Of a stretch of 64,000 nucleotides of DNA, positions 9,738-18,196 are shown piece after piece; within the stretch, counting starts at the first letter, position 1, and each line of letters starts with the position of its first letter. Both the position numbers and the translations under genes were made by a program. Origin of the DNA: Fidelibacterota bacterium (GTDB lineage: Bacteria > Fidelibacterota > Marinisomatia > Marinisomatales > TCS55); contig SCKN01000004.1 in NCBI GenBank assembly GCA_004124385.1, forward strand, positions 108,813-172,812. Direction: 5' to 3'. The notes under the pieces were generated by a model that saw only the letters and a list, made by a program, of their open reading frames with translations, was not told where the DNA came from and made no database searches.

Positions 9738-10625
9738 TCAATCCATTGAAAAATAATTAGCCGATTGATAAACACCGGTTGATTGCTTGAGAATTTGCAT
9801 CAAAACATCATTGGCCAAAGAGCTGGCTCCGAATCGAAATAAGTCCGCATTCAGCCAATCCTGCCCTAATGTTTCTTTTATCATAACCAAATATTGAATC
9901 GATAATTTTGCTTTACTTATTCCGCCTGCAGGTTTCATTCCAATTTTTTTGCCTGTTTTTTTAAAATAATCACGAATGGCTTCTAACATAATGAGCACCA
10001 CAGGAGGTGTGGCTGCCGGTGATACTTTTCCTGTTGATGTTTTGATGAAATCAGCCCCGGATTTCATGGCAATATCACTGGCTAAACGTACATTATCCAA
10101 GGTAACCAATTCCCCTGTCTCTAAAATGACCTTCAAATGGGCCTTTCCACAAGCTTCTTTTACAGATGCAATTTCATCTGCTACATAATTGTATTCACCG
10201 CCCAGAAACTTCCCTCTTGAAATAACCATATCCACTTCATCTGCTCCTTCAGCAACGACCATTTTCACTTCATTCAATTTATACTCAAGAGGTGTCATTC
10301 CGCTTGGAAATGCTGTGGCCACAGAAGCAACATTAATATCTGTACCTTCAAGTGCTTTTTTTGCAATGGCCACCATTGTGGGATAAACGCAAATAGCAGC
10401 CACCGTTGGCAAATTAGGGAGCTGATCATGCAAATGGGCTGCTTTATAACATAGCTGTTTCACTTTCCCTGGAGAATCTTTTCCTTCTAAAGTGGTTAAA
10501 TCAATCATACTTAATACAGTATGTAAAGCCTCTATTTTAGATTCTTTTTTGATACTTCGAGAAAAAAGCCTTGAAACTCTTTCCTGGGCACCCACTTGAT
10601 CGATTCTATGTATAAATGTTTCCAT
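9738..10625 (-). CDS. deoC: Deoxyribose-phosphate aldolase
   Basis: DeoC splits 2-deoxyribose-5-phosphate into acetaldehyde and glyceraldehyde-3-phosphate. The Schiff-base lysine is in GADFIKTSTGKVSP, and a second active-site lysine is in MKPAGGIS. EVDMVISRGKFLGG is the usual substrate-loop region. At 295 residues it is longer than the short DeoC (about 220), with an extra N-terminal segment of about 60 residues as in the long DeoC class. It appears to be the first gene of the deoC-ALDH-short ALDH unit. The divergent GAPDH pair upstream would use the glyceraldehyde-3-phosphate product. Confidence 0.95.
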   Translation of the reverse strand: METFIHRIDQVGAQERVSRLFSRSIKKESKIEALHTVLSMIDLTTLEGKDSPGKVKQLCYKAAHLHDQLPNLPTVAAICVYPTMVAIAKKALEGTDINVASVATAFPSGMTPLEYKLNEVKMVVAEGADEVDMVISRGKFLGGEYNYVADEIASVKEACGKAHLKVILETGELVTLDNVRLASDIAMKSGADFIKTSTGKVSPAATPPVVLIMLEAIRDYFKKTGKKIGMKPAGGISKAKLSIQYLVMIKETLGQDWLNADLFRFGASSLANDVLMQILKQSTGVYQSANYFSMD

Positions 10626-10801
10626 AATTACTTCATCCGTCTTAAATCTATAATTTACGCAGATTGCAAGGCCATAAGGTTTTTTTGTGAGATATCAATT
10701 TATGATTCCTTTTACTTTATCAACAAGAACTTGATTATTATATCAAAATTCAATAAACAAATTAATATACTTTGAGTTGATTTATTTTGTAATATTAAAA
10801 C

Positions 10802-11824
10802 TTGATGTTTAATCAAATTAATATCGGAATTGTAGGGTTTGGCCGAATCGGTCGCAACTTATTGAGACTCGGTTATGATGATCCGCGTTTTAATTTTGTT
10901 GGTATCAGTGATTTAGCTGAACCTGAAGCTCTTTTTTATTTGTTAGGCCATGATACTGTATATGGCCCTATTGATACGGAGATAGAACTCAAAGGTAATT
11001 ACATTCATTTTGGTCCTCAAAAAGTTCGCATTCTACCTGGAGCGGGACCCGGTTTATTGCCATGGGATGCTCTTGGAGCTGATATAATCATTGACTGTAC
11101 CGGTCGCATTTGGCCTCGCACTACATTAGAAAAATATCTGGAAGAGGGAGCAAAAAGAGTAATTGTAACCAAACCACCAGAAGATCCTGTTGATCGAATT
11201 GTTGTGATGGGTTTGAATAATAATGAAATTTCTATTGATGATAAAATCGTTTCTCCTTCTTCATCTACTACACAAGTATTAGCGCTGATGTTAGATATTT
11301 TGGATAAAGAATACGGTCTGGAAAAAGCTATGATGACTTCTGTCCATGCTTATACATCAGACCAGCCTCTCTCTGATAGTGTACGTTCAGACTTACGACG
11401 TAGCCGATCTGCAGTCAAAAACATTATCCCAAACCAAACTCGTTCACCTCAATTAGTAGAATCGGTTTTACCTCACCTTAAAGGGAAAATAAGCGGAATC
11501 GCTTTCAATGTCCCTATTCCTGATGGATCCTGCGTGGATTTGACTACTCAATTGCGTTCTACCCCATCCGTAGAAGAAGTGAACACATTAATGAAAAACA
11601 TATCTGAAAATTCTTTGTCTGATATTATTGGCTATACGGATGATCCAATTGTTTCTAGTGATGTTGTAGGAGATAGCCATTCCATGTTGTTTGATGCAAA
11701 AGCGACTATGATTGCTGCAGGAAAACTGCTTAAGACAATCTGTTGGTATGATGACGGTTTTGGTTATTCACAACGTATTCTAGAACTAACTAAAGCTTAC
11801 AACGATTTAGAAGCAACCTCATGA
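10802..11824 (+). CDS. GAPDH paralogue lacking the catalytic cysteine
   Basis: The 340-residue protein has the whole glyceraldehyde-3-phosphate dehydrogenase fold: NAD-binding GFGRIGRNLLRLG near residue 12, the active-site histidine in SVHAYTSDQ, and the RRSRSA and PIPDGS segments. The catalytic motif SNASCTTNC of normal GAPDH is replaced by SPSSSTTQV, so the nucleophile is Ser155 (codon TCT at 11264-11266). Such a protein should not form the thiohemiacetal needed for phosphorylating activity. It precedes a normal GAPDH with a 4-base ATGA overlap, so the two are co-translated. A hetero-oligomer partner, regulator or altered chemistry are all possible. Read-level error is unlikely because the surrounding motif is also altered. 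Confidence 0.9.
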   Translation: MMFNQINIGIVGFGRIGRNLLRLGYDDPRFNFVGISDLAEPEALFYLLGHDTVYGPIDTEIELKGNYIHFGPQKVRILPGAGPGLLPWDALGADIIIDCTGRIWPRTTLEKYLEEGAKRVIVTKPPEDPVDRIVVMGLNNNEISIDDKIVSPSSSTTQVLALMLDILDKEYGLEKAMMTSVHAYTSDQPLSDSVRSDLRRSRSAVKNIIPNQTRSPQLVESVLPHLKGKISGIAFNVPIPDGSCVDLTTQLRSTPSVEEVNTLMKNISENSLSDIIGYTDDPIVSSDVVGDSHSMLFDAKATMIAAGKLLKTICWYDDGFGYSQRILELTKAYNDLEATS

Positions 11825-12819
11825 GAATTGCTTTAAATGGATTTGGACGAATTGGTCGTACCGTTTTCCGAATACTAAATAATCAAAAAGATATTCAAGT
11901 AATAGCAATCAATGATTTGGCTGATGATGATGTGTTAGCTTATCTGTTAAAATATGATACTGTTATGGGACGATTGAAAGATACTGTTACTGTTCAAAAC
12001 GGGATTTTAAAAACAAGTACCCATTCAGTTAGAATGCTTAACGAGCGTGATCCCTCCGCCCTCCCGTGGGCTGAATTGGGTATCGATGTTGTCATTGAAG
12101 CGACAGGTGTTTTTAGAACCCGTGAGCAGCTACAATCCCATTTAGACGCTGGAGCTGGACGCGTAATTCTAACGGTACCAGCTAAGGATGAAATTGATTA
12201 TACAGTTGTAATCGGAGTAAATGAAGATGGGCTATCTGCTGATCACAAAATTGTATCCAATGCATCGTGTACTACAAATTGTCTCGCCCCTATGGCGAAA
12301 GTTTTGAATGATGCCTTCGGGATTGAATATGGCGTCATCAATACGATTCACGCATATACCAATGATCAACGATTGGCTGATGTTCCTCATTCGGATTGGC
12401 GCAGAAGTCGTGCGGCGGCGGAAAATATTATTCTCACCACGACAGGAGCTGCACGAGCAGTAGGTGTTGTTTTACCCGAACTCAAAGGTAAACTGGACGG
12501 CATTGCCATGCGCGTTCCTGTCCCTGACGGTTCTATCGTAGATTTGAATGTTCAATTAAAAACAGATGTTAATGCCGATGATATTCGTCATGCGGTAAAA
12601 GAAGCAAGTGAGACAGACCGCCTGAACTCCATTCTGCAATACGAAGATACTCCAATCGTCTCTTCAGATATTATCGGCAATCCTCATTCATCCATTTTTG
12701 ATGCACCCTTTACAACTGTCTTAGGCAAACGTTTTGTGAAAACGCTGAACTGGTATGATAATGAGTGGGGTTACTCTAATCGAGTGGTGGATCTTATCAA
12801 TTTATTAGCGTTAAAATAG
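11821..12819 (+). CDS. gap: Glyceraldehyde-3-phosphate dehydrogenase
   Basis: This 332-residue enzyme oxidises glyceraldehyde-3-phosphate to 1,3-bisphosphoglycerate with NAD(P)+. It has GFGRIGRTVFRIL at the N-terminus, the catalytic Cys150 in SNASCTTNC, the histidine in TIHAYTNDQ and WYDNEWGYSNR at the C-terminus, all as in classical GapA. Asp32 after the second beta strand (AINDLA) favours NAD use. The start overlaps the stop of the cysteine-less paralogue (ATGA). The gene is tail to tail with the phosphohexomutase, only three bases apart, without an evident terminator between them. Confidence 0.97.
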   Translation: MRIALNGFGRIGRTVFRILNNQKDIQVIAINDLADDDVLAYLLKYDTVMGRLKDTVTVQNGILKTSTHSVRMLNERDPSALPWAELGIDVVIEATGVFRTREQLQSHLDAGAGRVILTVPAKDEIDYTVVIGVNEDGLSADHKIVSNASCTTNCLAPMAKVLNDAFGIEYGVINTIHAYTNDQRLADVPHSDWRRSRAAAENIILTTTGAARAVGVVLPELKGKLDGIAMRVPVPDGSIVDLNVQLKTDVNADDIRHAVKEASETDRLNSILQYEDTPIVSSDIIGNPHSSIFDAPFTTVLGKRFVKTLNWYDNEWGYSNRVVDLINLLALK

Positions 12820-12822
12820 ATT

Positions 12823-14160
12823 TTATAGTTTAGACCAAATCTGATCTATAAGCCCTTGGGCTTCTGCTTTTGTTGGACCTTCAGCATAGATTCTCATAAT
12901 AGGTTCTGTATTGGATAAGCGTAAATGGATCCACCGATCTGTCCATGTAAATTTGACTCCATCGACTTCATTGATATTCGCATCAGAAAAAATAGAGCGA
13001 GCTTTATTGAAAACAGCTTCTTTATCAATTCCATCCAATTCAACTCTATCTTTCACAATTGAGAATTGCGGCAAATTATCATAAATAGTACCTATAGGTT
13101 TATCTGTCATTGCCATACGATGCAAAATCATCGTAGCTGCTACAAGAGAATCCCGACCAAGGTGCGCTTCCTTCAATATAACTCCGCCGTTTCCTTCACC
13201 CCCAAGATTGGAGCCGGATTCAATCATTTTCTGAACGACATTAATTTCTCCAACTGCTGACCTTTTGACGGTTGATCCGTACTGTTCAGCGAGTTTTTCC
13301 AATGCAAGTGTCGTCGATAAATTTGTAACTATGACTTCAGGTTTATTCACTGTCTGTAAATACCCATCCGCTGCTATAACCAAGGTGTACTCATCTCCAG
13401 CCGGTCGTCCGTCTTCTAATATAACGGCTAATCGATCCCCATCGGGATCTGACGCAAAACCCACATCTGCTTTATTCTGAACAACTGCTGTGCTCAAATC
13501 GGTTAGATTTTCCGGAAGTGGTTCCGGTGGCCTTGCAAAGTTACCATCACCATTGCAGTGAATTTTAATCACTTCACAGCCCAGCGATTCCAGCATATAC
13601 GGCAGTGCTTCAAACGCAGCGCCATTCACAGCGTCCACAACAACTTTAAAGTTCCGTTTACGAATTTCATTCTGTTGAATAAAAGATAAGCTTGCTACTT
13701 TTATTACATGTTTTTGAATGGCGTTTACATCTGGGAAATGTAATCCTGGTTCTTGATCAACATCAGAAAATTCACCATCTATATCTACAGATTTAAATAA
13801 TTGTCTGCATTCATCGGGAAGAAGAAACGTGCCGTCTTCCCGTATAAATTTTAAGCCGTTCCATTCAGTCGGATTGTGGCTGGCTGTAACAACAATCCCT
13901 CCTACTGCATCTGTATTTTCTACCATGAACTGTACGGTTGGAGTCGGAACTATATTCAAATTGATAACATCCCGCCCAACAGAAATGAGTGCCTGTGCAA
14001 CATCTTCAATAAATCCTTCCCCCGATGGGCGCGTATCCCTGCCGAGCATAAACACACCTTTAGGCTGTAAAGCATTGAAGGCCTGTGCATAGCGGAAAAT
14101 AGATTCAGAAGTGAATTCAGGAGCTGTACCCCTAACGCCGGAAATACTGCGGATAATCAT
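12823..14160 (-). CDS. Phosphohexomutase (phosphoglucosamine/phosphomannomutase family)
   Basis: This alpha-D-phosphohexomutase of 445 residues moves phosphate between C1 and C6 of hexose phosphates. The phosphoserine loop is VVTASHNPTEWNGLKF, the metal-binding loop is ASDPDGDRLAV and the sugar-binding loop is GEGNGGVIL. The phosphate-binding loop near the end is RLSNTEPIMRIYAEG. The GRDTRPSG motif lies near residue 40. The sequence style is that of the GlmM/archaeal PMM type, but glucosamine, mannose and glucose specificity cannot be separated by eye. If it is GlmM, it feeds UDP-GlcNAc for peptidoglycan. Confidence 0.9.
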   Translation of the reverse strand: MIIRSISGVRGTAPEFTSESIFRYAQAFNALQPKGVFMLGRDTRPSGEGFIEDVAQALISVGRDVINLNIVPTPTVQFMVENTDAVGGIVVTASHNPTEWNGLKFIREDGTFLLPDECRQLFKSVDIDGEFSDVDQEPGLHFPDVNAIQKHVIKVASLSFIQQNEIRKRNFKVVVDAVNGAAFEALPYMLESLGCEVIKIHCNGDGNFARPPEPLPENLTDLSTAVVQNKADVGFASDPDGDRLAVILEDGRPAGDEYTLVIAADGYLQTVNKPEVIVTNLSTTLALEKLAEQYGSTVKRSAVGEINVVQKMIESGSNLGGEGNGGVILKEAHLGRDSLVAATMILHRMAMTDKPIGTIYDNLPQFSIVKDRVELDGIDKEAVFNKARSIFSDANINEVDGVKFTWTDRWIHLRLSNTEPIMRIYAEGPTKAEAQGLIDQIWSKL

Positions 14161-14179
14161 TATAATTTGCTTTAATTAG

Positions 14180-15370
14180 TTATTTTATATTTTGGGATAT
14201 TTCAATAAAATGTGATTGAACTTCAGTATCAACCGTGATAAATGAAATTATATTCCCTTTATAAAACAATGTTTTTCCATTCGGTAATTTTTCTGAAACA
14301 GCAGGTGGTACACACCAAATTTTGTATTCCCCATATTCTAATTCGATGGGTTTATTTAGAGGAGTTGTGCCCACATAATTTGTATTGATAAAAACGGGCA
14401 ATCCCAAAAGGTTTGAATCTATATAGATATTGCTTGTTTGTTTTGAACGTTTAAGATCTATTTTTTCCAATCCAAGTTCCGAACCGGATATAGTTTCATT
14501 TGATCTACTAAAAGTAACTTGATATAATTTTTTCCTAGATTCAAAATCACTATCTACACCAGTCATTTTTAATTCATCTACAATAGAATCACCCTTATAA
14601 TTACCAGCTTTTAGTAGGGCTTTATTTTGCTCTTCTGTTCCAGTATATTCTTCTGGGTGAGATAAACTACCCTGGACAAAGGCTACAGGCAAACCAACCT
14701 TTAAATAATCTTTTTCATAAGTGAAATGAAATTCATTTTCTTCATCAATGTTATTATTTCCATCAATACTTTTTTCAATATACTCAATAATTTCTACTGT
14801 AGAAAATTCTGTATCTTTCCCATTATCATCAAAATATGCTAAATCACTAGAATGTTTTTTTGATATAAATTCAATTTCAGAAAAACTTGTATTTCTTCTT
14901 ATTTCCAGATTTTCATTATCTTTTAAAGATAATAACATTCTTTTATCATTAATTTGATTTATAACAATTTTATTTTGTTTATAAAACGCCGTGATTGATA
15001 AAAGATTCGGATGTTTAAAACGTGAAATTACAAGATCATCTATTATTATATATTTTTTAAGAAGGAAACCAATTTGAACACTATTTTTATTTTCTATTAT
15101 TTCAATATCTCGAACTAATTTATTTAAAGTATTATTCAAGTCTACTTTGGAATTCAGAACGCTAGCATCATTTACTGTAACATATAGCCAACCATGAGGG
15201 GAATACCACGATGTAACATTTTTAAAAGGAATCATTTTATTAGCTAAAAATGTAATTTTTAATCCATTCAAAAGTTCGTCGCATGCTATTCGAGTAATAA
15301 TGAGATCTTCCCCAAAAATGGGTTTTATTAAAAGGAAGAAGATTGCAATGATTTTAACGAATTTTTTCAA
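14180..15370 (-). CDS. Secreted protein with PEGA-like C-terminal domain
   Basis: The protein (396 residues) starts with a signal peptide (KIIAIFFLLIKPIFG). Residues about 25-125 (LNGLKITFLANKMIPFKNVTSWYSPHGWLYVTV) have the spaced beta pattern of AMIN-type domains, which is tentative. A polar, low-complexity middle follows. Near the C-terminus GLPVFINTNYVGTTPL with LEYGEYKIW is a typical PEGA-type motif, a surface beta-domain found in bacterial envelope proteins. The coding sequence is more AT-rich than its neighbours. It lies downstream of rpsU beyond a strong terminator. An envelope or peptidoglycan-associated role is inferred and no enzymatic motif is visible. Confidence 0.6.
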   Translation of the reverse strand: MKKFVKIIAIFFLLIKPIFGEDLIITRIACDELLNGLKITFLANKMIPFKNVTSWYSPHGWLYVTVNDASVLNSKVDLNNTLNKLVRDIEIIENKNSVQIGFLLKKYIIIDDLVISRFKHPNLLSITAFYKQNKIVINQINDKRMLLSLKDNENLEIRRNTSFSEIEFISKKHSSDLAYFDDNGKDTEFSTVEIIEYIEKSIDGNNNIDEENEFHFTYEKDYLKVGLPVAFVQGSLSHPEEYTGTEEQNKALLKAGNYKGDSIVDELKMTGVDSDFESRKKLYQVTFSRSNETISGSELGLEKIDLKRSKQTSNIYIDSNLLGLPVFINTNYVGTTPLNKPIELEYGEYKIWCVPPAVSEKLPNGKTLFYKGNIISFITVDTEVQSHFIEISQNIK

Positions 15371-15390
15371 AAATCACCTCGGATATAATC

Positions 15391-15443
15391 TCTAATATAA
15401 AATAAAGGCTCGGCAAAAACCGAGCCTTTTATTTTATATTAGA
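15391..15443 (-). terminator. Long hairpin terminator after rpsU
   Basis: The core AAGGCTCGG and CCGAGCCTT pair around a CAAAAA loop. The stem is extended by TCTAATATAAAATA on one side and its complement on the other, with one bulged base, giving about 22 paired bases in total. Being AT-rich below the GC core, it offers U-tracts in both directions and starts eight bases after the rpsU stop. It should end the rpoD-rpsU transcript. Confidence 0.85.
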
Positions 15444-15451
15444 GAGTGCTT

Positions 15452-15649
15452 TTAATACTGGTTATAACGGCGCAAACGAGCCATTCTACGCAGTGCTTTT
15501 TTACGTGCTTCACGTTTTGAATCACTGGGTTTTTCGTAAAAAGATTTCTTTTTTACATCCCGTAAAATACCTGCGCGTTCCCATTTCTTTTTGAAACGGC
15601 GTAACGCTTTTTCCAGCGGTTCACCATCTCTAACGGTCACTTCGACCAC
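15452..15649 (-). CDS. rpsU: 30S ribosomal protein S21
   Basis: This is a small basic ribosomal protein of the 30S platform, about 65 residues, with [21 protein letters not shown] at its start and an Arg/Lys-rich C-terminus. I prefer the GTG at 15649 because the strong AGGAGG is nine bases upstream of it. The in-frame GTG at 15655 would add two residues but leaves only three bases of spacing. It lies about 20 bases downstream of the sigma-factor gene and ends at a strong terminator. Linkage of rpsU with rpoD recalls the macromolecular-synthesis operon of other bacteria, here in reverse order and without dnaG. Confidence 0.95.
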   Translation of the reverse strand: MVEVTVRDGEPLEKALRRFKKKWERAGILRDVKKKSFYEKPSDSKREARKKALRRMARLRRYNQY

Positions 15650-15669
15650 GTGCACTCACCTCCTTTCAA

Positions 15670-16524
15670 TTATCCTAAATATGTTCTAAGTGTTTTACTA
15701 CGTGAACGATGACGTAAGCGACGAATCGCTTTTTCTTTAATCTGTCTTACACGTTCACGGGTTAAATTAAATTCTTCGCCAATTTCATTCAGTGTTAACG
15801 CATAATCGCGCTCAATACCAAAATACATTTTAATCACTAGGCGTTCTCTTTCTTTCAATGTGTCCAGAGATTGACGAATTTCATCTTTCAAAGAATCATT
15901 CATCAATGGTTCATCTGGGGAAGACTGGTTTTCATCCTTGATTACATCAATCAGGGAATTTTTATCGCCATCACGAAATGGAGCGTTCAATGAATGATGT
16001 CGTCGTGAAATACGCATGGCATCAATCACTTCATCTGGTGTCATTTCTAACTGACGACCAATTTCTTCTTCATTAGGTGAACGTTCAATTTCTGCCTCTA
16101 GCTTTTCAGCTGTTTTAGTAATTTTACTAATGGTTCCTACACGGTTCAACGGTAGACGCACAATACGTGAATGTTCAGCTAAAGCCTGTAGAATGGATTG
16201 GCGAATCCACCAAACAGCGTAGGAAATAAATTTAAACCCACGTGTTTCATCAAATCGTCCTGCCGCTTTAATCAGGCCCAGATTCCCCTCATTAATCAAG
16301 TCTGTCAGGGGTAAGCCCTGACCTTGATAATCTTTTGCAACAGATACAACAAACCGAAGATTGGCTTTGACCAATTCCTCTAAAGCACGTTCGTCATTCT
16401 TGTGGATCTTTATCGCTAATTCAACTTCCATCGCCGGTTGAAGAGGTTCATAATTCCCTATTTCTTCCAGATAGCGGCTAAGACTTCTGTTGGATTCGTT
16501 GACTGATCTTGCAGCTTTTGCCAT
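15670..16524 (-). CDS. rpoD: Primary-type RNA polymerase sigma-70 factor, short form
   Basis: The sigma factor of 284 residues directs RNA polymerase to promoters. Region 1.2 ([10 protein letters not shown]), region 2 ([16 protein letters not shown], for -10 recognition and melting), region 3 and region 4 ([23 protein letters not shown], the -35 helix-turn-helix) are all present. Region 1.1 is absent. This compact form is typical of the primary sigma factor in Bacteroidota and relatives, so housekeeping rpoD is more likely than an alternative sigma. AGAGG lies upstream of the ATG. It is followed by rpsU. Confidence 0.93.
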   Translation of the reverse strand: MAKAARSVNESNRSLSRYLEEIGNYEPLQPAMEVELAIKIHKNDERALEELVKANLRFVVSVAKDYQGQGLPLTDLINEGNLGLIKAAGRFDETRGFKFISYAVWWIRQSILQALAEHSRIVRLPLNRVGTISKITKTAEKLEAEIERSPNEEEIGRQLEMTPDEVIDAMRISRRHHSLNAPFRDGDKNSLIDVIKDENQSSPDEPLMNDSLKDEIRQSLDTLKERERLVIKMYFGIERDYALTLNEIGEEFNLTRERVRQIKEKAIRRLRHRSRSKTLRTYLG

Positions 16525-16608
16525 AGTTTTCCTCTATAAATCGTTTCGAGATAAGTACGGTAATTTACACTAAAACAAAAGTTTTCTCAAGATATAGAGT
16601 GCAGTTTT

Positions 16609-17385
16609 TTAAATTATTTTTGAAAGTTCTGCAAACTCATTAATTGTAAGCGTTTCAGGACGGCGAGTGAAATCAATTTTCGCTTTGACTTCTTCAGAAA
16701 TCCTAAATCCTGTAAGAGTATTCCTCAACATTTTTCTACGCTGGGAAAATGCGGCTGCTACAATTTTTTCAAAACGACTGAACATTTCATCAGAAACAAT
16801 AGGTTCATCATGTTTAACCAGTTTTATTATAGCTGATTTTATTTTTGGCTTGGGAATGAATACTTCGGGTGGAATTATAAAACATTTTTTTACATTCAAA
16901 AATGCTCCAATCATAACCGTTAAGCGGCCATAGGTTTTTGTTCCTACAGTACCTGTAAGTCTATCCGCCATCTCCTTTTGAACCATAAAATACGCTTCAT
17001 TCCAATGGGAACGCTGCTCTATTAACCAAAATAATATGGGCGATGTAATATTATATGGAATATTACCGACAACGTTTAGCGGAGTAGGGATAGGCAATTC
17101 ATTCAAATTCTGGCGAAGAACATCACCTTGAATAAAATGACAATTTTGCAGATCTTCACGTTTTTTTAAATATTCAATTAGTTTGGGATCAATTTCGATA
17201 GCAGCCAAATGTTTTACTAAGGGGAGTATTCTTTCTGTTAATGCACCTTCTCCGGGGCCCACTTCCAAAATGGAATCATCTGGGTTAGAATCAATCGTCC
17301 GTATGATTTTACGTAAAAGGTTGGTATCGGCTAGGAAATTCTGACCCCATTTTTTCCTAAATGTATGTTGAGTTTTTTCAACCAC
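16609..17385 (-). CDS. rsmA: 16S rRNA dimethyladenosine transferase
   Basis: RsmA (KsgA) dimethylates the two adjacent adenosines near the 3' end of 16S rRNA late in 30S assembly. The 258 residues show KKWGQNFLADTNLL at the N-terminus, the SAM site LEVGPGEGALTE and the catalytic NIPYNITSPI motif. The C-terminal helix bundle with FSQRRKMLRNTL is also standard. It follows tatD on the same strand with an 18-base gap, an arrangement seen in many bacteria for metG-tatD-rsmA. Confidence 0.96.
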   Translation of the reverse strand: MVEKTQHTFRKKWGQNFLADTNLLRKIIRTIDSNPDDSILEVGPGEGALTERILPLVKHLAAIEIDPKLIEYLKKREDLQNCHFIQGDVLRQNLNELPIPTPLNVVGNIPYNITSPILFWLIEQRSHWNEAYFMVQKEMADRLTGTVGTKTYGRLTVMIGAFLNVKKCFIIPPEVFIPKPKIKSAIIKLVKHDEPIVSDEMFSRFEKIVAAAFSQRRKMLRNTLTGFRISEEVKAKIDFTRRPETLTINEFAELSKII

Positions 17386-17402
17386 AGAGATAATGGAGAT
17401 TT

Positions 17403-18161
17403 CTAAAGATTAAAGAGTTCAGTTGCATTTTCTGTCGTTTTATCAGCGACGATTTTTAAACTAACTCCATGAATTTCAGCCAGTTTTTCAGCTACAAAAC
17501 GTGTTCGACCTGGCTCGTTTGGTCTTCCGCGAAATGGGACAGGGCTTAAATAGGGCGAATCTGTCTCCACCAATAATTTTTCCAATGGGAGCTCTTTTGC
17601 TACATCGGGTAAGTGGCTGTTTTTGAATGTGAGGTTTCCGGAAAAAGAAATGTAAAAACCCATTTCAACAAATGTTTTAGCTGTGTCTAACGTACTTGAA
17701 AAACAATGAGCTACTCCCGTGATATTCGGGAATTCCGATAATAGTTTAATCACGTCTTCATCGGCCTCCCGATTATGAAAAATAACCGGTTTTTGTAATT
17801 GTTCAGCTAAAGCCAATTGTTCACGAAAAATATTTAGCTGAATTTTAGGATCAGAAATATTACGAAAATAGTCTAAACCCATTTCTCCCACGGCCACCAT
17901 TTTAGAGGATTTCATTAATTCGGCAATTTGATCAAGATAATCTTCAGGGGCATCTTTTGAATCATGGGGATGAACACCGGCGGAAGCATAAATATTTTCA
18001 TGAGCATCTGCTAAAATCAGACATTCACGGGAATCATCGAGATTTGTTCCGACACAAATAAAACGATTTACATCTAATTCCCGCGCTCTGTTTAAAACGG
18101 CCGAAATATCATTTTTCATGTCTTCGTAGAATAGGTGACAGTGCGTATCAATCAATTCCAT
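17403..18161 (-). CDS. tatD: TatD family metal-dependent DNase
   Basis: This TIM-barrel metallohydrolase has 252 residues. Metal-binding motifs are in the usual order: IDTHCHLFYE at the N-terminus, AGVHPHDSKD, GEMGLDYF, VIFHNREAD, VAHCFS and ETDSPYLSPVP. TatD enzymes act as 3'-5' exonucleases or AP endonucleases in DNA repair. The substrate range of this particular member is not predictable. It lies between metG and rsmA, the classical order. Confidence 0.94.
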   Translation of the reverse strand: MELIDTHCHLFYEDMKNDISAVLNRARELDVNRFICVGTNLDDSRECLILADAHENIYASAGVHPHDSKDAPEDYLDQIAELMKSSKMVAVGEMGLDYFRNISDPKIQLNIFREQLALAEQLQKPVIFHNREADEDVIKLLSEFPNITGVAHCFSSTLDTAKTFVEMGFYISFSGNLTFKNSHLPDVAKELPLEKLLVETDSPYLSPVPFRGRPNEPGRTRFVAEKLAEIHGVSLKIVADKTTENATELFNL

Positions 18162-18196
18162 TTTTTTCGATATATTTAAAGTAAAAATAAATAATA

